Shown one piece after another: positions 29,215-37,448 of a stretch of DNA of 64,000 nucleotides. The stretch is from an uncultured Actinobaculum sp. (GTDB taxonomy: Bacteria; Actinomycetota; Actinomycetes; Actinomycetales; Actinomycetaceae): positions 1-64,000 of the forward strand of contig CALIHR010000039.1 in the NCBI GenBank assembly GCA_938020505.1, in the 5' to 3' direction. The notes under the pieces are model-generated. The model ran no database searches. It had not been told where the DNA came from and worked only from the letters and a program-made list of their open reading frames with translations. The position numbers and the translations under genes are program-made. Positions within the stretch are counted from its first letter, which is position 1, and each line of letters starts with the position of its first letter.

Positions 29215-30644
29215 GCCCCAAGCCCGGCGTGTCCGAAGATGTCGCCTAGCGGGGCGGGGCCGACGTCCTCGGCGCCCGCCGCGAGGTCCTCCCACATGTC
29301 GACGAATTGAGGAAATGTTTTGGCGGTCGTCTCGACGTTCGCGACTCTCAGGCAGGGAATGCGCAGCCCGAGGATCGCCCCGAAGGTGGCCATGCGATGG
29401 TCGGCGTAGGTCTCGATCGTCGCGGGCCTCGGAGGGCCCGGCTCGATGAGAAGGTCGTCTCCTTCGATTCGCGCCTTCGCGCCGACCTTCGTCAATTCGG
29501 CGACGAGGGCCGCCAGACGGTCGGTTTCGTGGCCCCTGAGCTGGCCGATGTTGCGCAGAGCAGACGGGCCGTTCGCAAATGCTGCGACTGCGGCGACAGT
29601 GGGCACGAGCTCGCCGACGTCGTGCATGTCCGCGTCAATTGGGAAGATCGCGGCCGGTCCGCGCAAGGCGAGCCTGCCGTCGGCTGCGCGGGCGTGCGCC
29701 CCCATGGCCTCAAACAGCTCGCGATAGGCCGCCCCGGGCTGCCTCGAAGCGGGCCAGTCGAGGCGTGTCTCGCCGCCCGTCACCATCGCGGCGGCGAGGA
29801 ACGGCCCCGCATTCGACAGGTCCGGTTCAACCGTGACGTCGCCGATTCTGGGGATTCCGGGCTCGACCGTCCATCGCGTGGGCGGACCGGGGGGGCCTGC
29901 GGGTTTGGCGCCTGCTCCGCGGCGGGCGTCGGAGCCGTTGAGCGGCGACGATTCGACGGAGGCTGAAAGCTCGCCGGGCCGGCCGGAGCCTTCGACGGTT
30001 CGCACGGCGACGCCCGCCGCGCGCAGCACGTCGACGGTCATGGCGATGTGCGGCGCCGAAGGAATCCGCGGGCCCGCGTGGCGTATGTCCAGGCCTGTTT
30101 CCATTCGGGGCGCCGCGAGCAAAAGCGCCGAGACGAATTGCGAAGAGCCCGACGCGTCGATCTCGACCGTCCCTCCGGCGACCGCGCCCTTCCCCCTGAC
30201 GGTCATCGGCAGGGCGGCCTGGCCGGAGGCGGACGTCGAATGCGCGATCCGGCCGCCCAGCTGCTCCAGCGCCCGGACAAGCGGGGCGATCGGGCGCGCC
30301 CGCGCGGCCTCGTCGCCGTCGAAAACCACGTCCCCCCGGGCAAAAAGGGCGATTGGGGGGACGAAGCGCATGACGGTTCCGGCCAAGCCGACGTCCACGC
30401 GCGCGCCTCGCAGCGGACCGGGCGTGACGACGATCGCGGAGTCGTCGCCCTCGACTCCCACGCCCATCGCGGACAAGGCCTGCGCCATCAATGCGGTGTC
30501 CCGGGAAATGAGAGGGCGGCGTATGATTGCGGGCTCCTCGCCGAGCGCCGCCGCAAGCAGGTACCGGTTCGTCAGCGACTTCGAACCGGGAACGCTCACA
30601 TTCGCGCGGACGGGTCCGGAAGGCTGCGGCGCGGCCCAGCTCAT
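29211..30644 (-). CDS. aroA: 3-phosphoshikimate 1-carboxyvinyltransferase (EPSP synthase)
   Basis: 477-aa shikimate-pathway enzyme. Signatures are VPGSKSLTNRYLLAAALG, DVGLAGTVMRFVPPIAL, LPMTVRGKG and the C-terminal ETYADHRMATFGAILGL. Slightly long for the family because of a disordered insertion (about residues 225-255, Pro/Gly/Ala-rich) between two strands. It is coupled by 4-nt overlaps to DoxX upstream and rsgA downstream. Confidence 0.95.
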   Translation of the reverse strand: MSWAAPQPSGPVRANVSVPGSKSLTNRYLLAAALGEEPAIIRRPLISRDTALMAQALSAMGVGVEGDDSAIVVTPGPLRGARVDVGLAGTVMRFVPPIALFARGDVVFDGDEAARARPIAPLVRALEQLGGRIAHSTSASGQAALPMTVRGKGAVAGGTVEIDASGSSQFVSALLLAAPRMETGLDIRHAGPRIPSAPHIAMTVDVLRAAGVAVRTVEGSGRPGELSASVESSPLNGSDARRGAGAKPAGPPGPPTRWTVEPGIPRIGDVTVEPDLSNAGPFLAAAMVTGGETRLDWPASRQPGAAYRELFEAMGAHARAADGRLALRGPAAIFPIDADMHDVGELVPTVAAVAAFANGPSALRNIGQLRGHETDRLAALVAELTKVGAKARIEGDDLLIEPGPPRPATIETYADHRMATFGAILGLRIPCLRVANVETTAKTFPQFVDMWEDLAAGAEDVGPAPLGDIFGHAGLGA

Positions 30645-31129
30645 TGCGCCCGATTCGCCCGCGCGGCCTTAAGCGCCTCTTTGTGGCGGCGATTTGCCTG
30701 CCGTTGCCAGGAGAGGGAGGGCTTGCCGTCCCTGTCGGCCGCGGCCAGAAGGGCGCCGCCGACGAGCCCGGCAGCCCCGAGAAGCCCCGTCAGCTCGGCG
30801 AGGCGCTCCTTGCGGTCTTTGCCCTTGCCCGCCCACACCGGATTGTTCGCCAGCGCCACGGGGACTTGCGCGGCTGCAAGGACTGCGCCCGCCGTGCGCG
30901 GGAACTTGCCGGCGGCCAGAGCGAGGCCCGCGACGGCTAAGACCGCGCCGAGGCTGCGGGTCGCCGAATCCGACGTCGTCTCATCCAGTTCGACGCCGAA
31001 CTTCGAAGCGACGGGGGCGAGCCGCTGGGCGCGCTCGCGGTGAAGCTTGGGACGGGCAAGCGCGTCGGCGCCTGCCGCGATGAAAGGCGCTGCGAGAAGG
31101 GGCCGGGCAACGGCACGTAGAATACTCAT
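30641..31129 (-). CDS. DoxX-family membrane protein
   Basis: 162-aa protein with about four hydrophobic helices: PLLAAPFIAAGADAL, LGAVLAVAGLALAAGKF, GAVLAAAQVPVALANN and LLGAAGLVGGALLAA. The PFIAAGxDAL motif is typical of the DoxX family. A charged C-terminal helix follows. First gene of the DoxX-aroA-rsgA-hisN-PRTase transcript, divergent from sigH. Its cellular role is unknown. Confidence 0.82.
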   Translation of the reverse strand: MSILRAVARPLLAAPFIAAGADALARPKLHRERAQRLAPVASKFGVELDETTSDSATRSLGAVLAVAGLALAAGKFPRTAGAVLAAAQVPVALANNPVWAGKGKDRKERLAELTGLLGAAGLVGGALLAAADRDGKPSLSWQRQANRRHKEALKAARANRAQ

Positions 31130-31238
31130 GTGTCTATTCCTACAGCATAAGGGGCCTTGCTCGCAGTAATCACGCCGATTCGAAAGCGCGGATCGCAGGC
31201 TGGGCGCCAGGCGGGAGGAAGGCTGGGCGCAGGGGCCG

Positions 31239-31263
31239 GGAATGAAAACCGCCGGGAAGCGTT
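31239..31263 (+). promoter_or_regulatory. SigH/SigR-type promoter of sigH
   Basis: GGAAT at 31239-31243 and GTT at 31261-31263 with a 17-nt spacer match the SigH/SigR consensus (GGAAT, then 16-20 nt, then GTT). It lies about 40 bp upstream of sigH, implying autoregulation. Just downstream, gcgggag-aa-ctcccgc (31274-31289) forms a hairpin in the 5' leader. Confidence 0.7.
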
Positions 31264-31300
31264 ACCTTCGATGGCGGGAGAACTCCCGCTACCCTAGGAG

Positions 31301-31954
31301 ATGATGACTACCGAGACGACCATTCCAGAAGCCGAGGGCTCCGACGCCGGCCGGGCGGCGGAGTTCGACGTCGCAGGCGAGACGCAGGCCGAAAGGTCGC
31401 GTCGCTTCGAACGCGAGGCGCTTCCGTTCCTCGACCAGCTTTACGGCGCAGCCATGAGGCTCACCCGCAATCCGCAGGACGCCGAGGACCTCGTCCAGGA
31501 AACGTACGCGAAGGCCTTCGCCGCGTTTCATCAGTACAGGCCCGGCACAAACCTCAAGGCGTGGCTCTACCGCATCCTCAACAACACGTTCATCTCGAAC
31601 TATCGGAAGGCCCAGCGTCAGCCGAAGCAGGCGGATGTGGCGGAAGTCGAGGACTGGCAGGAGTACGACGCCTCGACCCACGCGTCGAGCGGACTCCAGT
31701 CTGCGGAGGCCGAGGCGATCGAGAATCTGCCGGATTCCGAGATTCGGGACGCGCTGGCTCAGCTTCCGGAGGATCGCCGCCTCGCGGTCTATCTGGCCGA
31801 CGTCGAAGGTTTTTCCTATCAGGAGATCTCGGAGATCATGGACACCCCGATAGGGACGGTCATGTCGCGGCTCCACCGAGGCAGGAGGCAGCTGCGCGAT
31901 CTGTTGACCGACTACGCGCGGGATCTGGGGTACGGCAAGAAGGAGACGAAATGA
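31301..31954 (+). CDS. sigH: ECF RNA polymerase sigma factor SigH/SigR
   Basis: 217-aa sigma factor for thiol-oxidative stress. Region 2 is LDQLYGAAMRLTRNPQDAEDLVQETYAKAF with AFHQYRPGTNLKAWLYRILNNT; region 4 is LAQLPEDRRLAVYLADVEG with SYQEISEIMDTPIGTVMSRLHRGRR. Two in-frame ATGs (31301 and 31304) follow aggag so closely that the second may be the real start. Its stop overlaps the anti-sigma start by 4 nt. An upstream SigH-type promoter is visible at 31239-31263. Confidence 0.93.
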   Translation: MMTTETTIPEAEGSDAGRAAEFDVAGETQAERSRRFEREALPFLDQLYGAAMRLTRNPQDAEDLVQETYAKAFAAFHQYRPGTNLKAWLYRILNNTFISNYRKAQRQPKQADVAEVEDWQEYDASTHASSGLQSAEAEAIENLPDSEIRDALAQLPEDRRLAVYLADVEGFSYQEISEIMDTPIGTVMSRLHRGRRQLRDLLTDYARDLGYGKKETK

Positions 31955-32460
31955 GAAGCGACGAGGAGATAGCGAAGGCCGTCGAGGGGATCTTGAGGGC
32001 GAAGTCGGCTCGGAGCTCGCGGGGCGCGGGCGGCGACGGCGCTCGGGCTGGAGCCGACGACAGGCCGAACGGCTTTCGCGATCGTGCCGACGGTTCCGGC
32101 AATGGGCGCGGCGGCGCCGGCGATCGGCGCGGTGGCCTCGACCGCGGGTCTGGCGGCGCTCGAAGCGTGCGGGGCGCGGGCGGCGACGGTCCGTGCGGTG
32201 CGCCGGGGAGCTTCCTCGAGGGTTTGTGTGAAGAGGTTGCCGATCACCTTTTCGAGTTGCTCGACGCTCAAATGCCTGTAGAAGCGGCCGCGCGTCTGCG
32301 ACGCCACTGCGAGACGTGCCCCCACTGCTCGGAGCTGGCCGAGGCGGAAATCCACGTGCGTGAAATCGTCAAGAGGTCGTGCTGCACGGAATCGGCGCCC
32401 GTCAGCCTTCGCATGCGGGTGACGAACCAGATAGCCGTTTACAGGTCGACGACGGCGTAG
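31951..32460 (+). CDS. rsrA: zinc-binding anti-sigma factor RsrA/RshA
   Basis: 169-aa redox-sensing partner of SigH. The zinc/disulfide residues C93, H119, C123 and C126 keep exactly the spacing of Streptomyces RsrA (C11, H37, C41, C44), around CEEVADHLFELLDAQ and HCETCPHC. Odd: it carries about 80 extra N-terminal residues rich in Gly/Ala/Arg/Asp (residues ~17-85) that RsrA lacks. The end (KRSCCTESAP...) resembles the usual CCGE tail. ATGA overlap with sigH. The coding end runs directly into degenerate repeats. Confidence 0.88.
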   Translation: MRSDEEIAKAVEGILRAKSARSSRGAGGDGARAGADDRPNGFRDRADGSGNGRGGAGDRRGGLDRGSGGARSVRGAGGDGPCGAPGSFLEGLCEEVADHLFELLDAQMPVEAAARLRRHCETCPHCSELAEAEIHVREIVKRSCCTESAPVSLRMRVTNQIAVYRSTTA

Positions 32461-32790
32461 AGCTGCGCTGCAGATTGGCGACGGCGTAAAGCGTCTGCGG
32501 GTCGGCGACGGCGTGGAGCTGCGCTGCATAGCGAGGAGCGGCGCGGCATGGACGCGCGATCGCCGTCGTTCTCCTGTTCCGGTGAGCGGAGGAGCGGCGC
32601 GGCATGGTCGGCAGTCATAGGGCGGAGGCTGCTGCCGGGTCCGCGCCCGTGGGGCGTCTGCTATCCGAACGACGGCGCGAAGGCCGGGCCCGCGCCCGTG
32701 GGGCGTCTGCATTACGGCATAGAAAGACCGTCGCTTCCAACAAGGCCGGTCCCGCGCCCGTGGCGTGTGCCTCGACGCCGCGGACGACGG
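32440..32790. repeat. degenerate GC-rich repeats downstream of rsrA
   Basis: A 350-bp stretch made of several repeat words: gacggcgtagagctgcgctg-like units recur three times near 32448-32530 (the first includes the rsrA stop), gaggagcggcgcggcatgg occurs twice, and cgcgcccgtggggcgtctgc occurs twice with a third degenerate copy. No coding signal. The sequence to 32981 otherwise contains nothing I can name. Confidence 0.7.
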
Positions 32791-32981
32791 CCTGGGGCGA
32801 AGCCGGGCTCGGTGGAGTGGAGCGGCCCAAGATTAGGGCAACTTCGGCTTTGCATGTCCGGCTTCGCTGGGCCCGAGCGGGGAATGCGGTTGCTCGTTTC
32901 TCGGCTGCCGTCGTCGTCCTCGTCCTGCGCCGTCGCCCTTGATAATTCCTCAACTTTTTCTCTAGCTGTTCCGTTTCCTCT

Positions 32982-33782
32982 TCAGCCGCTCTTCTTGAAA
33001 AAGTGCTCCGAAAGGTCGGAGAAAAGCAGAGTGGAGGCGGCGAAGACGGCTTGAAGGTCGAGGAACGTGGCGTTGTCTTTTATGTTGTCGAGGCGATCGT
33101 CTTCAAGATCGATGCGTTTGGGGTATTCGGATTCCCAAAGGATTGCTCCGATAGGAGACGTTCCCTTGTGCAGACGAATGCCGAGAAGGGATCTGGGTAT
33201 GAGTGTTAAGCTGTCATACTCTTTTTCAGTGAATCCCGACTCCAATGATTCCCTTTTGACTCTTCGCTTGTGTCGGTCTGTGTGAAAATGAATGCCTTGT
33301 CGCCACGTTTGCCCTAAGTATCCTTGTGACTCAGGATAATGCTCCCGGTTTTTCTTAGCGATTGTTGGATCGTCCGAGATCCGAACAATCGGGATGAACC
33401 TCTTATTGTCTCTATCGTGGGCATACACAGTGAAACGAACCTCGGGTGACCATAAACCGACTTCTTTCGAGAGATTGATGCCTATATGCTCAATTGCCTC
33501 TAAAAGAGCTTTCTGGGCAGTTGATTTTTCTTTCCGCGCTTTTTCGAGAGCGTTAGAAATTCGATGAAGGTTGCTCTCTTTGTTCCCCGACAGGATATAT
33601 CCGAGAAGTGCACATAAGGCACCTAATATAAGGAAAAGCCACCAAAGAAGCGACAATGCTTGAAAAATCGCGACCACAGCCATCAGAGCTGATCCTAAGA
33701 CGGAAAAGTAGATGCCTCGATAGTTGTGTGCGTGGTGCGCAGCGTGAACTAGGCACGGCTCGCGAGGGGCGCTCCAACTCAT
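32982..33782 (-). CDS. unknown two-TM membrane protein with GAF-like cytoplasmic domain
   Basis: 266-aa protein I do not recognise. Two adjacent membrane segments lie at about residues 25-45 (FSVLGSALMAVVAIFQAL) and 48-66 (WWLFLILGALCALLGYIL), followed by a Lys/Glu-rich coiled-coil helix and a cytosolic domain (about 110-240). The latter alternates strands in GAF-like style (FIPIVRISDDP ... QGYLGQTWRQGIHFH ... LLGIRLHKGTSPIGAILWES). The ATG overlaps the stop of the upstream small gene by 4 nt. GC content is far below the neighbours. The architecture, a membrane effector-like protein coupled to a small cytosolic partner, suggests a signalling or immunity pair, which is inference only. Confidence 0.6.
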   Translation of the reverse strand: MSWSAPREPCLVHAAHHAHNYRGIYFSVLGSALMAVVAIFQALSLLWWLFLILGALCALLGYILSGNKESNLHRISNALEKARKEKSTAQKALLEAIEHIGINLSKEVGLWSPEVRFTVYAHDRDNKRFIPIVRISDDPTIAKKNREHYPESQGYLGQTWRQGIHFHTDRHKRRVKRESLESGFTEKEYDSLTLIPRSLLGIRLHKGTSPIGAILWESEYPKRIDLEDDRLDNIKDNATFLDLQAVFAASTLLFSDLSEHFFKKSG

Positions 33783-34141
33783 GCCGGAACCAAGCTTATG
33801 CCGTCTTGTTCCAGGTTGTATTCATTTTCCGAGGGCGGAGTGTAGTCATCAACGACATTTATGCCGACGGCGTCGGTCGAATCGCTGAGCAGTTGGTTGG
33901 CTTGGCGAACGCTTTGGGACAGCGGGCTTCGAACGATAAGGGAAACCGTGATGACCGTTTCGCCGGGAAGTGGGGCGCGATACACGTTTCCCTCGACGAT
34001 TTGGGAGAACTTGTCGTCCTTGCCATCGAGGATGCTTTGAACGAGGTGAGAGCGAAACGCTTCAAACTTTTCCCTGCCGGAATCGGGGTCGATTGCGGTG
34101 TCGATGAATTGGGCTTTCAGGCGACTCAGCGTTTCGGCCAT
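33779..34141 (-). CDS. unknown 120-aa cytosolic protein, partner of the two-TM protein
   Basis: 120-aa protein with no recognised domain. ATG 34141 has aggagaaagga just upstream; the longer frame extends into unrelated sequence. N-terminal helices (LSRLKAQFIDTAIDPDSGREKF) are followed by strands (ETVITVSLIVRSP) and a short acidic tail. The stop overlaps the start of the two-TM gene, so the pair is co-translated. Lower GC than flanking genes. Confidence 0.55.
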   Translation of the reverse strand: MAETLSRLKAQFIDTAIDPDSGREKFEAFRSHLVQSILDGKDDKFSQIVEGNVYRAPLPGETVITVSLIVRSPLSQSVRQANQLLSDSTDAVGINVVDDYTPPSENEYNLEQDGISLVPA

Positions 34142-34497
34142 TGTGGCGGTCCTTTCTCCTCGAGTGACTCCAAGTTTATATGCGTCGGGTCTTCGACGGG
34201 CGCGCAGAGTTCCATCTGTGGACAACTCTTTCCTGTGGGCCGTTCTTGCGCAAAGCGTTTTTCCAGGCGAAGCCACTTCTGTGCAAATCCGGAATGCGAC
34301 GTGAGCCGGTCTCGGAATCGCCCCCGAGAACCAATCGACTCTAAGAACCGCCTTTCCCCGTGCAAGGCTGGAACGCGAGCGCGCCCGCCGCATTTGGCGA
34401 TTGCGTTGTGGCGGCGCATAGCGGCCGACGTCGCCGGCTGATACACTTTCGACCTGTCGTGTGCCTTTCGGGCGCGCAATCGATTTGAGGAGCAACA
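34142..34497. other. intergenic region between the two-gene unit and bL37
   Basis: 355 bp between divergent genes. It holds the Shine-Dalgarno of the 120-aa gene near 34147-34160 and, on the opposite strand, gaggag before bL37. A single DnaA-box-like TGTGGACAA occurs at 34217-34225. Promoters must lie here but no clear -35/-10 pair stands out. Confidence 0.4.
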
Positions 34498-34572
34498 ATG
34501 AGCCGTCGCGGTCGCAAGCGTCGCTCGCGCGCGGGAAAGCCTGCCAACCACGGCAAGCGTCCCAACGCATGA
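34498..34572 (+). CDS. 50S ribosomal protein bL37
   Basis: 24-residue basic protein: Met-Ser-Arg-Arg-Gly-Arg then a Lys/Arg core and the diagnostic C-terminus ANHGKRPNA. This matches the tiny actinobacterial large-subunit protein bL37 described from mycobacterial ribosome structures. Start ATG 34498 has gaggag about 7 nt upstream, and a strong hairpin follows the stop. It is too short for most gene finders. Confidence 0.85.
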   Translation: MSRRGRKRRSRAGKPANHGKRPNA

Positions 34573-34577
34573 GCGCC

Positions 34578-34605
34578 GGGCCCGGGTCTAGGATCCGGGC
34601 CCTTT
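34578..34605 (+). terminator. terminator of the bL37 gene
   Basis: gggcccgg (34578-34585) pairs with ccgggccc (34595-34602) and is followed by ttt, 6 bp after the bL37 stop. A degenerate gggccctttt copy follows near 34622-34631. The next 260 bp up to the VOC gene contain only degenerate GC-rich repeats. Confidence 0.75.
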
Positions 34606-34893
34606 CGACATCCGAAATCTGGGCCCTTTTAATATCCGAATTTTCCCCGTTTCGCAGGCTGTGCCGGGCGTGGCCGCGCTGTGGCGGTGTCTGCGCGCGG
34701 CCGATCGCGGGCGTGCTTGCCGCGTCTGATCGCGGGGCGCGGTGTTTTCGGCTGGCATTCGCGGAATCGGCTGTGTTTTTATTCGCCGCCCAGTGAGTAT
34801 GCACGGCGTTTTCCTGTCGTTCGCGCCGAGTCTGCGCCGTGCTTTTCTGCTGTTCGAGGAGTCCGCTGTGCGCGTCGGTGATAAATTCGGTCC

Positions 34894-35427
34894 ATGGCCG
34901 TTGGACGATTGACGCAACTTGTTTTTGAGTGCGACGACGCCGTCGCGCTGGCGAGGTTCTGGCAACAGATTCTCGATCTGCCGGAGCCGCCGGGAGGGTC
35001 GGGGCTTGTAGAAGACGTTGAGGCTGAGAGCGGGACTTTTTCGGGCGGGGACGGTCGCGGTCGGAAGGGCTGCGACCGGGCCTCCGTCGTCGGCGACGCG
35101 CGCGAATGGGATGATGTCAGCGAAGAGCTGGAACTGGCTGTTCCCGGCGAAAAGCGGCCGGAGTGGGTGACCTTGGAGTGGGAACCCGTCGGGAGATTCT
35201 CATTCCATCGCTGCGAGGGGTACGTGCCTCCGAGATGGCCTAGAGGGCACGGCGAGCATCAAGTGCATTTCGATCTGCTGGTTGAGGATTTGGCAGAGGC
35301 CTGCGGCGTCGTCGAAAAGGCCGGCGGGCGCCCTCTCACGCCGGTTCTCGACCCCGGACCTAAAGAATGGCGGATCTACGCCGATCCCGCAGGGCACCCC
35401 TTTTGCCTGGTGACCGTTCCTGAATAG
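34894..35427 (+). CDS. VOC (glyoxalase-like) superfamily protein
   Basis: 177-aa protein of the vicinal-oxygen-chelate fold: N-terminal LTQLVFECDDAVALARFWQQIL, C-terminal HQVHFDLLVEDLAEACGVVEKAGGRPL and WRIYADPAGHPFCLV. The middle (about 45-80) is an acidic, Gly-rich insertion. Substrate unknown. Weak ribosome-binding site. Its stop codon lies inside the first copy of the 31-bp tandem repeat that follows. Confidence 0.8.
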   Translation: MAVGRLTQLVFECDDAVALARFWQQILDLPEPPGGSGLVEDVEAESGTFSGGDGRGRKGCDRASVVGDAREWDDVSEELELAVPGEKRPEWVTLEWEPVGRFSFHRCEGYVPPRWPRGHGEHQVHFDLLVEDLAEACGVVEKAGGRPLTPVLDPGPKEWRIYADPAGHPFCLVTVPE

Positions 35428-35530
35428 GGCTGGTTGTCTGGCGACCGTTCTGGAATGGTGGCGGTTGTTTGGTGACCGTTCTGGAATGGTGGCGGTTGTT
35501 TAATGGTGTTTTCGGAATGGGGTTGGCGGG
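35407..35530 (+). repeat. 31-bp tandem repeat starting inside the VOC gene
   Basis: Four 31-bp units: 35407-35437, 35438-35468, 35469-35499 and 35500-35530. The middle two are nearly identical (tgaccgttctggaatggtgg core), the outer two more diverged. The first unit contains the last codons and TAG stop of the VOC gene, so the array grew out of the 3' end of a coding sequence. Confidence 0.85.
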
Positions 35531-35721
35531 CGTTGATCGAGGGTCGGACGCTCCGTCGCTATTTTGCAAACTTAAGTTTCGAGATCGTTCGGCTTATTTT
35601 GACATCAAAAAATATATCGAATGACGATTCGCAAACTTCTGTCGAACAAAAAATTGACATTGAGTCGTTCTTTCTATAGGATAGTGGGTGAAGGGGCGGG
35701 GAGCGAAAGGAGGCGAGATCG

Positions 35722-37350
35722 ATGAGTGTCGACGCCGAAGCGAGGCCGGATGCCGCGGTGTCCGGCGGTGGCTGTCCGTTTGATGCGGCCCCTCCTGTCC
35801 GGCGGCGGGGCTTGGATGGCGACAATGGATTGGCTGAGCGCCTTTCGCGTTTGAATGAGATTGCGGCGGAGTTGGGGGAGGCCGACTTTTCCGCCTTGTC
35901 GGGGGAGAGGCTGACGGCTGGAGCCGCTGATCTTGCGAAGGCCGTCTCTCGGCTGGGAGCGGTGCGCGGGCGGATGCTTGTCGCCATCGAGAAGAATGAA
36001 AGTTGGCGCGCTTCGGGGGCTCGCACCTTTGTGCTGTGGAATGAGAAGGCTTCAGGGCAATCCCCAAGCGCGGCGGTCAAGGAAATCAAACGGGCCGAGG
36101 CCCTTGATTCGGGACTGCGCAGGATGTCGGAGGCGTTGAAGAACGGCGAGGTTTTCTCTGGGCATGTCGATGTCGTTCGCCGCTTCCTGTCGACGCCAGG
36201 GTCGGAGGGAGCGCTCACTGACGCCGTTGAGGAGGAGTTTGTCGCGTGGGCGCGGGAGTGCTCTCCGCGGGAATTCGAGCGGCGCGTCAAAGCGCGTGCT
36301 TATCGGCACAATCCGTCGTTCGGAGTCGAGACCGAGAAAGCCGAGGCGAAGAAGGAGAATGTAGTCTTCGCTAAAGACGGGTCGGGGATGCGCATTTCCG
36401 GGTGGTTGTCGGACGAAAGTTCGGCGATTGTGGACACCGCCTTGTCGGCGTTCATGGGCCGCAAACGCGCTGAGGACGCCAGAAGTTTGCCGCAGCGACG
36501 AGCCGGCGCGCTCGTCGAACTGGCCGGCGCGAAGCTTGATGAAGGCAGTCTCGGCAAAGGTGCAAGAATCCGACCGCATATTTTAGTGCACGTTCCTTTC
36601 GAAACCCTTCGCGGCTTGGAAAACGGAACGCCGCGTCCTGGAGCCGGAAACATGCAAAGTCGGAGCGTTGTCGGCGACGACGGCGCCCGCGAGGATCGCG
36701 ACGGTTCGCGTCCGAAGAAAACCGCGCGGTCGCCGAAGGCGAAGACGGATCGGGGACGCGGCCGCCCGGACCAATCGGAACGCTGCGACAGAGCGGGCTG
36801 CCTGGGGGAAGCGTGCCGTGAAACCGGGCGAGGGCAAGGGCGCTTTGGCGCATGCCTTGAACCCTCTGTGCGTCAACAAGAAGAATTTGGAACGATTTTA
36901 GGGTCGATTCCTGCTCTGACCGACGTCGATGCTTTACGGGGGATCGATCCAGCCTCCTTGGACGACGGCTCGCCCCTGTCGGTCACTCAGCTGGCGAGGT
37001 TGATTTGCGATTCATCCGTCTCGCGCCTCATTTTCTCGGCCAGCGGGGAAGTCCTCGACGTGGGCAGGGAAAAACGCCTCTTCACCCCCGCTCAAACCCG
37101 TGCGGTCATTGCGAGGGATCGAACATGCCGATATCCAGGATGTGGAGACACGATTTCTCATGGACAGGTTCATCACGCCTTGCCTTGGGAAGCGGGCGGA
37201 AAAACCGACCTTGCGAACGCCGTGCTGCTGTGCTGGCGCCATCATGCCCTCGTTCACCGTGAAAAGATCGCGATCGCGCACCACAGCGGAGGCTTTGTCT
37301 TCACGTCGTCTGACGGCAAGACGATAGGCGTCAAGAGGCACGGAACATGA
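35722..37350 (+). CDS. DUF222/HNH endonuclease (13E12-type repeat family)
   Basis: 542-aa protein. Residues ~25-280 form the helical DUF222 domain (LTAGAADLAKAVSRLGAVRGRM). About 300-380 is a long Arg/Lys/Asp-rich low-complexity insertion. The C-terminus is an HNH nuclease: CRYPGCGDTISHGQVHH, then AVLLCWRHHALVHR. aaaggagg precedes ATG 35722. The family is multi-copy in actinobacteria and behaves like a mobile element, but no inverted repeats or target duplications are visible here. Biological role unknown. Confidence 0.88.
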   Translation: MSVDAEARPDAAVSGGGCPFDAAPPVRRRGLDGDNGLAERLSRLNEIAAELGEADFSALSGERLTAGAADLAKAVSRLGAVRGRMLVAIEKNESWRASGARTFVLWNEKASGQSPSAAVKEIKRAEALDSGLRRMSEALKNGEVFSGHVDVVRRFLSTPGSEGALTDAVEEEFVAWARECSPREFERRVKARAYRHNPSFGVETEKAEAKKENVVFAKDGSGMRISGWLSDESSAIVDTALSAFMGRKRAEDARSLPQRRAGALVELAGAKLDEGSLGKGARIRPHILVHVPFETLRGLENGTPRPGAGNMQSRSVVGDDGAREDRDGSRPKKTARSPKAKTDRGRGRPDQSERCDRAGCLGEACRETGRGQGRFGACLEPSVRQQEEFGTILGSIPALTDVDALRGIDPASLDDGSPLSVTQLARLICDSSVSRLIFSASGEVLDVGREKRLFTPAQTRAVIARDRTCRYPGCGDTISHGQVHHALPWEAGGKTDLANAVLLCWRHHALVHREKIAIAHHSGGFVFTSSDGKTIGVKRHGT

Positions 37351-37397
37351 CTGAGCAAGAAGCGGAAGACGGTTGGGCAAAGAGCCGGCGCTGCTGC

Positions 37398-37415
37398 CAA
37401 GGCCTCGGGGCCTTG
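37398..37415. terminator. hairpin between the HNH gene and the SGNH hydrolase gene
   Basis: caaggcc-tcgg-ggccttg, a 7-bp stem with a UUCG-class tetraloop, lies between the convergent stops. Three copies of cctaag follow. Confidence 0.6.
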
Positions 37416-37448
37416 ACGGGCCTAAGCCCTAAGTGAGTCTAAGTGAGC

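Noticed and set aside
34217..34225. Single DnaA-box-like word as a replication origin signal
   Set aside because: One isolated 9-mer, no cluster of boxes, no AT-rich unwinding element, no dnaA or dnaN gene.
35722..37350. DUF222/HNH gene as part of an insertion sequence or intein
   Set aside because: No terminal inverted repeats, no target-site duplication and no host protein interrupted.
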